Shown piece after piece: positions 1 through 7,406 of a DNA stretch of 34,993 nt. Below the pieces are notes generated by a model. The model was given only the letters and a program-made list of their open reading frames with translations, had not been told where the DNA came from and did no database searches. Source of the stretch: CAYSCS01 sp964429695. GTDB lineage: Bacteria > Acidobacteriota > Aminicenantia > Aminicenantales > Aminicenantaceae. The stretch covers positions 1 through 34,993 of the forward strand of contig CAYSCS010000009.1 in assembly GCA_964429695.1 (NCBI GenBank). Reading direction: 5' to 3'. How positions within the stretch are numbered: position 1 is the first letter of the stretch; each line of letters begins with the position of its first letter. Both the position numbers and the translations under genes were made by a program.

Positions 1-167
1 GAGACCCTTATGAAAAGTGGGAGAAGGAGGGGGGGAAAGACTTGGGGAGGAGGGCAAACGAAAGGGTGAGGAAGATCCTTGAAACTCATGTTCCCAAACC
101 ATTAGCTCCGGAAAAGGCAAAGGAATTGAGAAAAATCGTAATCTCTGGGGATAAAAAGAATAAATGA
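1..167 (+). CDS. C-terminal fragment of MttB-family corrinoid methyltransferase
   Basis: An open frame enters from the left edge (first full codon at base 3) and ends at TGA 165-167, giving 54 residues. It begins DPYEKWEKEGGKDL and continues with RRANERVRKILETH and LAPEKAKELRKIV. The pattern of W, G, basic/Ala-rich helix, 'iL..H.p.pL' and a final 'el..i' matches my recollection of the extreme C-terminus of the trimethylamine/glycine-betaine methyltransferase (MttB) family. Those enzymes move a methyl group from a quaternary or tertiary amine to a corrinoid protein. The catalytic barrel lies outside the window, so substrate and pyrrolysine use cannot be judged. The next gene, in the same direction 120 nt on, belongs to a family that often partners MttB proteins, which supports the call. 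The family assignment from such a short tail is tentative. Confidence 0.6.
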   Translation, partial: DPYEKWEKEGGKDLGRRANERVRKILETHVPKPLAPEKAKELRKIVISGDKKNK

Positions 168-287
168 GATGCCCTGGAAGAAAGTTAATGTCCAAACTTG
201 AGAAGAAAGGACATTAGATTATTAAACTAAAAAAGGGTTCCATTCATAAGGTAAATGGCACATTGGAAAAAATAAGGTCTTTTTTCA

Positions 288-1292
288 ATGAAGCCCCGGG
301 AGCGAGTCTTAAAAACCTTGAAACACGAACCTATTGACCGCGTTCCTCTTTTTGAAATCTGGATTGAAGAGGAAATGGCCAAAGAATTAGGGGAGAAGGA
401 CCTCCCCAGCACATATGTTAACCTTGGACTTGACTGCATCTTTATCCCCTATCAGAACCCACCTCACAGCAATGCCTGGAGAGATGGTGTGGATGAATGG
501 GGAAGAGTATGGCGCAGGGGAATTTACGTGGGAGGCCTTGTGGCGAATGAGCAAGACCTCAAGAAATTCAGTCCTCCCCTCGATTATGTGGATGAATTTT
601 TCGATGAAGATAAAATAAAGGAGGTAAAGCGCACATACCCTGACCACTGTCTAATCTTTGGTTCTCATGTCGGTCCCTTCACTGCCTCCTACTTGTCGAT
701 GGGGTTTGAGCGCTTCTTCATCAGTCTCTTAGAAATTCCATCTCTTGTCCACAGGGTCCTTGAAAAAAGAACAGAGTGGTGCCTTGCCATTTATCGCAGG
801 GCAATTAGTCTGGGAATTGATGTAGCCGTGCTCGGTGATGATGTCGCCCATAAGAGCGGGACAATGGTTTCTCCTGAGATGTGGCGAACCTTCGGACTCC
901 CCTATCACCTCCTTCTCCTCAGAGAACTCGATTTCCCATTCATCTGGCACAGTGATGGAAACATTATTCCCTTTCTTCCTATGGCTGTTGAGGCTGGGTT
1001 TTCGGGAGTGCATGGACTTGAGCCTTCGGCTGGAATTGAGCTTGCCCGAGTGAAAAAGGAATATGGAAAAGAGCTAGTGCTTGTGGGAAACGCAGATATA
1101 AATCCTCTTTTTGGTTCTGACCCTGAAAGGGTGAGAAAGGAAGTCGTGCGTTGCTTGAGGCAGGGAGCAAGCGCTGGAGGCTATATGTTCTCAAGCTGTA
1201 ACAGCATCTTTAAAGGGATGAATCCCTTTTTAATAAGAGAGATGTACCGTTGGGCGAGAAAGCAAGGAAAACATAAAGATAAAGAAGATTAA
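288..1292 (+). CDS. Uroporphyrinogen decarboxylase superfamily protein (MtaA/CmuA-like)
   Basis: 334 residues forming a complete URO-D/MtaA-type TIM barrel. The N-terminus MKPRERVLKTLKHEPIDRVP is the family signature. Also visible are GDDVAHKSGTMVSPEMWR (about 183-200), HSDGN (221-225), HGLEPSAG (242-249), LVGNAD (265-270) and a late Cys in FSSCNSI (C304). Members either decarboxylate uroporphyrinogen III or move methyl groups between corrinoid proteins and thiols or folates. The MttB-like gene just upstream favours the methyl-transfer role. In characterised MtaA-type enzymes zinc is bound by H-x-C plus a distant Cys. Here the first pair is H221-x-D223 with C304 later, so the metal site, if present, differs. 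ATG 288 opens the family N-terminus, with only a weak AAGG upstream. No signal peptide, so cytoplasmic. True heme synthesis is unlikely because the usual hemE N-terminal motifs are absent. Confidence 0.85.
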   Translation: MKPRERVLKTLKHEPIDRVPLFEIWIEEEMAKELGEKDLPSTYVNLGLDCIFIPYQNPPHSNAWRDGVDEWGRVWRRGIYVGGLVANEQDLKKFSPPLDYVDEFFDEDKIKEVKRTYPDHCLIFGSHVGPFTASYLSMGFERFFISLLEIPSLVHRVLEKRTEWCLAIYRRAISLGIDVAVLGDDVAHKSGTMVSPEMWRTFGLPYHLLLLRELDFPFIWHSDGNIIPFLPMAVEAGFSGVHGLEPSAGIELARVKKEYGKELVLVGNADINPLFGSDPERVRKEVVRCLRQGASAGGYMFSSCNSIFKGMNPFLIREMYRWARKQGKHKDKED

Positions 1293-1511
1293 AGAGAATC
1301 AGATTTTATGTCAAATTTAATGAAATATTTGGAATTGAAAAACTCGCCTCTCCAAAAAAATTATCTTTAGCCTTGATTTAGCGCACTATCATTCCTTACT
1401 TTATCCTCAACAGACCAAGATAAAAAGGAAAAATTCTCTCTTCTTTGAAATTTAGGTGATATTTGGGTTTTTAAAATCGTTTTTCTGTCTTTTTGATTTA
1501 AAATAAGGAGT

Positions 1512-1538
1512 GCCGGTGCCTCACCCTGAGACACCGGC
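1512..1538 (-). terminator. Hairpin after the TonB receptor gene, probable terminator
   Basis: The arms 1512-1522 and 1528-1538 pair over 11 bp with a 5-nt loop (1523-1527). The outer seven pairs (GCCGGTG/CACCGGC) are perfect, and the one irregular pair becomes a G-U wobble in the minus-strand RNA. It starts 30 nt past the stop of the minus-strand receptor gene. The following bases ACTCCTTATTTT are only moderately T-rich, so it may be a weak intrinsic terminator or a 3'-end stabilising hairpin. Confidence 0.6.
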
Positions 1539-1567
1539 AAATCCTTTCAATTAGACTTCACGAACAA

Positions 1568-4372
1568 TTAGAATCTGAAGACTGCTCCAACTTGTAAGTA
1601 CCTCGGTCCCATGATACTGTATGTTCTCTGACCCCTCTCATCCTGGAACCAATCCCAGTTAGTCAGGGAGCCCACACTCGTTGCCTTATTGTTATTGAAA
1701 ACATTGTAGACATCGAGCTGGAAACCGAGTTGTCCTCTCCAGATATTAAAATATTTTTCTATCCTAATATCCAAAAGATGCTGGTGAGGAAGTCTATGTG
1801 AACCCCTTGGCTCTGCAAAAATCGTCACTGCACCCTGATAGAGGTAACCCAGTCCTGCTTCGATTGTTCTTATTCTTCTTGTGTAAGGAACACCAGAACC
1901 AAATTGATAGTAGACATTGAGATTTATGCCTAACGGAGCCGCATAGGTGCCTTGAACCTTGACAAGATGCTCTCTCTGGAAATCAAGGCGGCCGTAGGCG
2001 TTAATCATGACATTAGGGTCATCATAAAAAGCACTGAATCCAGTACTCTGATCTCTTGAAGTGTTGAGGATTCCTTCTCCTTTTGACCAGACATAGCTCG
2101 CCTGCATCGCCCATTTACGCGACATCCTCTTGGTGAGCTTTACCTCTAGCCCTCTATATTTTCGTGTTGTTCCAGGGATGTTCATATAAAGGAAGCGGAA
2201 ATCACCAAAATCTGGGTTCATTTCGTAAAAAGTAACTGTATTCCCAGTAAAAGGATCGATCCCCTGAACAGAGTGATATCCGCTCCAGACCATATCGCCA
2301 GTCTCCTTGAATTTTTCGATGTCCAGATGCGCCATATCCACATCATCGATGAGGTTCTTTTCCCATTTGGCAATGAAGGTAGCGGCGACGGAGAAGTCTT
2401 CAAACAGTTCGCGCTCAACTCCAACGTTAATCTCATCGGCAAAGGGAGAGCTGATATCTTTATCAATCTCATTGAGTGTTGGAGACCAAGGTGGGGTAGT
2501 GTAAGCCACACTCCAGTCAGGATTGAGCCTTGCCCAGAAAGAGGTCCGCTGGTTTGGATTATTGAAATAATAGAAGATCATGATCAGAGGGGCGTAATAC
2601 CTTCCGTAACTTGCTCTTAAGACCGTCTTACCATCTCCCACGGGGTCAAAGCTTAAACCGAGACGGGGGGAGACCATGGTAAATGACATAGCCTTTATCG
2701 TCTTTTCGATAACAGGCTCGCCTGTAGCTTTGCTTTTTTGAGGAGGATAGGAACCCTCTGCTTTATCAAAGCGAAGACCAAGGTTAAGCGTGAGGCGCTT
2801 GATGGGAGACCAAGTATCCTGGAGGAAAGCTCCCCACTGAATCAAGTTATTCCTCTGGTCAAATTCCGTTCCTACCCAAGCCCATTGAGGAATCCCGTTC
2901 CAGAGCTCGATGTCTACGGCTTTAAATCCTTGAGGAAAAACGCCTTCAAAATGGGGGTCCTGATAGTAAAAGCACTCGGTAGTATCATAGGCGTATTCGA
3001 AGTCAATACCAGCTTTGAGCTCGTGGGTTCCGTACCAGTCATCCAAAAAATAAGTTGCATCGGTGTTTATCTGGAGACGTCTTCTTTTATACCACCAATC
3101 TGAACCGATTCCCCCACGCACCACCCCATCCACAAGCTCGATATAGGGCGGGAGATCGTTTCGAGCCAGGAGGAACTGATGAAGAGCATACCAAGAACCT
3201 TTCAGATTGAAGAAAAAGCTATTGGTCACGGTGTTTGTCCACTGCACAGTGCCCAGTGTAACTCCGCTATCCTCCCTGAAATTTGCATCAAGCACAGTCC
3301 AGCGGCTTGCATCGCGATGATCCCATTCAAATTTCCTCCAATAACCAGAAGCAACTATTCTGTTTTTCTGATTTATTTGCCAAGTGAATTTCAAAAATGG
3401 AGCGTAAGTATTTTGTTTTGTGGGCTCACTCTCAGGACGGGGAGCACCTAGATATTCAGGGGCAGGGAATCCCTGGATGAATGACTGAGACTTATCCACA
3501 TCAAGGCTGGTGAAGAACCAGATTTTATCCTTTCTCACCGGTCCTCCCAGGGAAAATCCTGGAATAAATTGCCAGTCAAAACCGACAAAAGAGCCTTCGA
3601 GTTCCGTCCCCTTTGTGTTATCCGATTGCATCTCTTTGTTTCTATAATAGAAATTAACTCCGCCGCTGAATTCATTGCCACCTGCCTTGGTGATTACATG
3701 GACCAGAGCACCCTTCACGGTCCCGTATTCAGCTTTCTGGTTACTTGTTTCCACAATCACCTCATCTATTGCATTCCAGGGAACTGTCTGGTAAGGGTCT
3801 CCTGTAACCGGATCCTGCATCTTGACCCCGTCGACGACGAAATTGTTTGAACGAGCATCGCTTCCGTGAGAAGTTCGGGCAAACATTCCTGGTGCAGCGT
3901 TAAAAATAGATGAAAGGTCTCGGGGCAAGGGAAGGTTGGCAATTAAATCCTTGGTGAAAGTTGTCCCGGTCTGTGTTTTCTCAAGGTCGACGACAGGGGA
4001 TTCACCCACAACTGTCACCGTTTCTTCTATGGTGCTTTGCTCCATAGAAATATCGAGAGTTGTGGTGTGTTCAACTGTGACAACAATGCCTTCTCTAATT
4101 ATGGTTTTGAATCCGGACAGTTCAAATTTAACCGTGTACTTACCAGAAGGAAGCGAGAAAAATTTATACAATCCTTTTTCGTTGGTAACGGTGGTCATTT
4201 GGGGAAGGATAAGGGAGGGGCTACTTATGGTTACGGTTACTCCGGGAAGAGGTGTTTTTTCAATGTCAGTAACGGTTCCGGTGAGCTTCCCAGTGGGGAT
4301 GATTTGGGCTCTATTCAGGGCAAAAAAAGCTAGAAACATTAGGATTAAAGCGATTGAATTTCTTAATTTCAT
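1568..4372 (-). CDS. TonB-dependent outer-membrane receptor, Oar-like, with carboxypeptidase-regulatory N-domain
   Basis: 934 residues. The signal peptide is MKLRNSIALILMFLAFFALN, with likely cleavage near residue 22. Residues about 25-110 form a carboxypeptidase-regulatory-like Ig fold (GKLTGTVTDIEKTPLPGVTV; LPSGKYTVKFELSGFK). A TonB-box-like EETVTVVG follows, then a plug domain (ANLPLPRDLSSIF; SNNFVVDGVKMQDP; KAEYGTVKGALVHVITKAGG). A large beta-barrel ends in aromatic VGAVFRF, typical of outer-membrane barrels. The protein should form a TonB-energised channel in the outer membrane; the cargo is unknown, and peptides are a guess from the neighbourhood. The start is ATG 4372, preceded by GGAGG and a 7-nt spacer (TAAAGAA). 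It lies 114 nt downstream of, and on the same strand as, a GntR regulator, which may control it. A hairpin follows the stop codon. A second receptor of similar plan sits at 18447-21509. Confidence 0.93.
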   Translation of the reverse strand: MKLRNSIALILMFLAFFALNRAQIIPTGKLTGTVTDIEKTPLPGVTVTISSPSLILPQMTTVTNEKGLYKFFSLPSGKYTVKFELSGFKTIIREGIVVTVEHTTTLDISMEQSTIEETVTVVGESPVVDLEKTQTGTTFTKDLIANLPLPRDLSSIFNAAPGMFARTSHGSDARSNNFVVDGVKMQDPVTGDPYQTVPWNAIDEVIVETSNQKAEYGTVKGALVHVITKAGGNEFSGGVNFYYRNKEMQSDNTKGTELEGSFVGFDWQFIPGFSLGGPVRKDKIWFFTSLDVDKSQSFIQGFPAPEYLGAPRPESEPTKQNTYAPFLKFTWQINQKNRIVASGYWRKFEWDHRDASRWTVLDANFREDSGVTLGTVQWTNTVTNSFFFNLKGSWYALHQFLLARNDLPPYIELVDGVVRGGIGSDWWYKRRRLQINTDATYFLDDWYGTHELKAGIDFEYAYDTTECFYYQDPHFEGVFPQGFKAVDIELWNGIPQWAWVGTEFDQRNNLIQWGAFLQDTWSPIKRLTLNLGLRFDKAEGSYPPQKSKATGEPVIEKTIKAMSFTMVSPRLGLSFDPVGDGKTVLRASYGRYYAPLIMIFYYFNNPNQRTSFWARLNPDWSVAYTTPPWSPTLNEIDKDISSPFADEINVGVERELFEDFSVAATFIAKWEKNLIDDVDMAHLDIEKFKETGDMVWSGYHSVQGIDPFTGNTVTFYEMNPDFGDFRFLYMNIPGTTRKYRGLEVKLTKRMSRKWAMQASYVWSKGEGILNTSRDQSTGFSAFYDDPNVMINAYGRLDFQREHLVKVQGTYAAPLGINLNVYYQFGSGVPYTRRIRTIEAGLGYLYQGAVTIFAEPRGSHRLPHQHLLDIRIEKYFNIWRGQLGFQLDVYNVFNNNKATSVGSLTNWDWFQDERGQRTYSIMGPRYLQVGAVFRF

Positions 4373-4486
4373 TTCTTTACCTCCAAAAAATTTTTAAATG
4401 GCCTTAACAGAAAATTTTTTAATTATCATAACCATATGCTCTCTTTAGGCTCAGGTATCACCCCCTTCCCATTGAGTTTCAACAAT

Positions 4487-5152
4487 TTATTTATTCTCTA
4501 TGAAAAAATCTTCTCCCCAGTGGGTAGATATTATCTCCTCAAGACGGCATTCATCCTTTTTTTCTATAGCCTCCATTCTCTTCTGGTGGTCGCTATAAGA
4601 TTTATCAATAGAGTAGGGAATGGAAAAGGGAGAAAAATCCTTGTGCCTTCTATAAATGGCAATCTTTTCGCTCAACTCGCAGAGGATTTCATACAGAGAT
4701 TTATTCCCACACTTTTGCCATATTTGCTCGTGGAATTTTAAATTTTGGGCTAAGTATTTTTGAATGTTATTTTTTTTATAATATTCGCCCAGTTTTTGAG
4801 TCATCTTTTTTAAAGTTTCAACATCATTCCTGGTTAGGTTTTTCAGGGCTTTAACCACGGCCAATTTGTCGAGAGTCCTGAGGACCTCATGAAGCTCCTT
4901 AACTTCCTCTAAATTTCTTGACTTAACTACGACTTCTCTTCTGACATTGAACTGTAAATATTTTTCTGCAGAAAGGCGAAGGAAAGCCTCTCTCACAGGA
5001 GTGGGACTCACACTAAAAAGCTTGGCGATTTCTTTTTCCTGGAGCCTCTGATTTGGTTTGTATTCTCCCTCAACTATCGCTTTTTTCAGATATTGGTAAA
5101 TGGCTTCGCTTATGGTGGCTGGAGGCTTTAAAACTTCGACCTTTCTAGCCAT
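4487..5152 (-). CDS. GntR-family transcriptional regulator, FadR/FCD subfamily
   Basis: 221 residues. An N-terminal winged helix-turn-helix spans about 13-75: TISEAIYQYLKKAIVEGEY, then QRLQEKEIAKLFSVSPTPVR with the recognition helix at about 47-66. It is followed by an all-helical FCD ligand-binding domain (about 85-215). FCD domains usually bind a metal through an Asp and three His. Here the three His positions are visible (H141 in LKFHEQIW, H189 in SDHQKRM, H211 in STHWGED), but the usual Asp position appears to be Asn137. This is my alignment by eye. Such regulators typically repress until a small carboxylate or sugar acid binds. The gene stands directly upstream of the TonB receptor, and local control of that receptor is a reasonable inference. 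The start ATG 5152 has a modest AGGA upstream, and the region before it is extremely AT-rich with a TATAAT-like box (complement of 5182-5187). Confidence 0.92.
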   Translation of the reverse strand: MARKVEVLKPPATISEAIYQYLKKAIVEGEYKPNQRLQEKEIAKLFSVSPTPVREAFLRLSAEKYLQFNVRREVVVKSRNLEEVKELHEVLRTLDKLAVVKALKNLTRNDVETLKKMTQKLGEYYKKNNIQKYLAQNLKFHEQIWQKCGNKSLYEILCELSEKIAIYRRHKDFSPFSIPYSIDKSYSDHQKRMEAIEKKDECRLEEIISTHWGEDFFIENK

Positions 5153-5581
5153 TTGATTTTTTCCTACTTTTAATAAAATATATTATATTAAAAATTATTT
5201 CAACAATCAGAATATCAGGAATTCACAAAAATAAGCAAATAATCTTCTAACTTCTTTCATCTCATTTAGATAAAGAAAATTAAAAGTAAAAATTAAATTT
5301 TGGGGGAACTTTTAAGACTCTTTGAAATAAGATTGGTGCTCATCCTCCCGAGCTCGCAAGCTTTCATAAACAGTTTTTCAGAGGAAGCATCACCGCATTG
5401 TGCCAAAATTGCCTAAAGATTCGAGACCAAATTTTCAGAATTTCAAAAGAACTTCATTTATCTCTAAATTTATCTCTAACTTCTCTAACACCCCCTAAAG
5501 TCCCATCCTCTGTTCTTAGATTCAGACTTTGATGTTTTTAAGAATTCAAATTCTGTGAAGAGAAAGTTTTTAAAACTTCCC
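5153..5581. other. Intergenic region with a 12-bp tandem duplication
   Basis: No coding region is evident. The left end is the AT-rich presumed promoter of the GntR gene. The sequence ATTTATCTCTAA occurs twice head-to-tail at 5456-5467 and 5468-5479. The right end is the 3' flank of the broken serine hydrolase; I see no convincing terminator hairpin there. Confidence 0.5.
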
Positions 5582-6905
5582 TTATCGATAATTTTCAAAT
5601 AAATCGTATGAAGGCCATTCCGTGATATCATTCACTGCTTTCCAGAGGGCGTCATCTAACTCCTCCAGGAAAGATGAATATTCCTTTGGTCTTGAGTTAA
5701 AAAGAGCTGCCCAACAGAGGCCATGGTGAGTGCGAACTAAGATAGAAGATGAACCTGGAAGAGACCCTGTATGCCACCAATTAGCCTCTCCACCAACTGG
5801 TCTCACCTGCCATCCTAGGGCATAGTACCATTCCGAATTCTTCCAACAATTCATCTCTGGGCGAGATAACATGATTTCGAGGGTAGAAGGATGGAGAATA
5901 TCAGGCTTCAAAGGACGCCCATCTACACCTGTCAAAAAACGCATGAGGTCTACGGCAGAAGCAACCCACTCCATGGGAATCCATTGCCTCCAGATAGAAT
6001 CCACCGTAGGGACTGGGGCCTAATTCTTGAACTTCAGGAAAAACAGATTGTCCTAAAGGCGCCCCTGGATAGTCATAGTAGCGGACTTCATCCTCCCCAG
6101 CCTCATCAAGCAAAGTTTTACCAAGGCGCATCCTTGAGATTACCATGGGTTCTAAGATTTGAGTTTTTACAGAATGCTCATAAGTTTTATTAGTTACTTT
6201 TTCGATTATGTGCCCCAGAAGCCAATACCCAAAATTTGAATATGCGTAATGAGAACCAGAGACGAAATCAAGAGGTCTGGACAACATATAGCGGATTATT
6301 GCCTGGGGAGAAGCAGGCGCTTGAATTCCCATCTTCTCCGCAAGTTCTCTCGACATGAACATGGGGTCTATGCTGATTGTTGAGTCCCAGCCTCCAGAAT
6401 GCTGAAGAAGATCACGAACTCTTATCTCATAAATCCTTGAATCAATCTCGACTCCTTCACCAGGCACAAGGTCATTGAGTATTTCGAACACCCTCTCGTC
6501 TATGTTTATCATTCCTGCTTCATGAAGTTTGAGCACAGCGACAGCAGTAATGGGCTTTGAAAGGCTGGCTATCCTGAAAAGTGACTCGGGACTGACAGGC
6601 TTCTTCTCCTTTATATCAACCATCCCATATCCCTCGGCCATGACAAGGCGCTCATCCTTTACAAGTGCCACAGCGCCTCCAGGGATAGCCCACTTCTTCA
6701 TCAAGGAAGGGATCATTTTCTGGAAGCTCTCTTGGGGAGTAAATTTTGTGCTTTCCTCATTCCTTGGGAAAAAATCTTCCTTACAAGAAGAAGCTTCAAG
6801 AAAGAAGAAAATAAACCAAGCCAAGAAGAAGTTAACTCCCCATTTTCGTAAATTGTTTAGACCCTTTTCTGCTGAAACTATGTTTTTTAAATTTAGTTTA
6901 TTCAT
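5582..6905 (-). pseudogene. Frameshifted serine hydrolase of the beta-lactamase (class C / DD-peptidase / esterase) family
   Basis: Two overlapping frames together encode one family member of about 440 residues. The first part (from ATG 6905) has a hydrophobic N-terminal segment (FFLAWFIFFFLEASSC), then the nucleophile motif SLSK (S114, K117) and YSN (Y222-N224). It reads into PYGGFYLEAMDSHG, where family members usually continue with G-W-V/I-A-S. Here the reading continues correctly (WVASAVDLMRFLTG) only in another frame, with the junction near 5969. The second part carries the third motif, HTG, in WWHTGSLPGSSS and ends at 5582. All three catalytic motifs survive, so the break is recent or is a sequencing/assembly error; one extra base or two missing bases would explain it. 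If functional, it would be an envelope serine hydrolase acting on D-amino-acid peptides, esters or beta-lactams. The N-terminal Cys is only a weak lipobox candidate. Confidence 0.88.
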
Positions 6906-7406
6906 TTCTTCTCAAAAAATTGACATTTCCTGAAAAATAATACTCCTCACTCGTAACAAAGTCTACAAATACCTTTTCTTTACGACTTTTTCCTTCTCCT
7001 AAGGTAACCTTCTAAAAAAGTGAATCGGAAAAGAATAACTCCAGTTAATAGGTGTGAAATGTGACGCATTAAGTATTTGTATCAGCAATGAAATAGTATC
7101 TTGTCTAAGATGCTTTGAAGCTTCTTAGGTTCGAAATGAGCCGAATTAAAATTATATCGAGAAGGAAGGAGAAAAAGTTAGCCGCTAGGTATAACTTAGG
7201 ATAAAGTTTCCCAGAAAAATCTTAAGATCAAATTTTTTTCATCCTTAATTTAATATATTTGAAGAATGCGCCCTCCTTCATGGATTTAGGTACAGAGTTT
7301 AAAAAATTTGAAGAGCTAATTTTTAATTATAATTATTATTAATTTAAAATAATTATTAAAAAATATCTATTATTTATAAATTTAAAATTATGTTGAGGGA
7401 GGAATT
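6906..7406. other. Intergenic region with an almost pure A/T tract
   Basis: About 500 nt separate two minus-strand genes, with no coding region seen. The stretch 7317-7391 is A or T at every position except one C (7367) and contains overlapping short inverted repeats. It lies just past the 3' end of the deacylase gene. The right-hand side of the serine hydrolase gene (6906-6960) presumably holds its promoter, but I cannot identify convincing -35/-10 boxes. Confidence 0.5.

Noticed and set aside
3936..4397. A 153-codon frame antisense to the first TonB receptor
   Set aside because: It mirrors the conserved receptor N-terminus and has no family resemblance or ribosome-binding site; it is a shadow of the real gene.
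5901..6004. The frame overlap in the serine hydrolase as a programmed frameshift
   Set aside because: There is no slippery heptamer with a downstream stimulatory structure at the junction near 5969, and relatives are not known to need recoding; mutation or sequence error is simpler.
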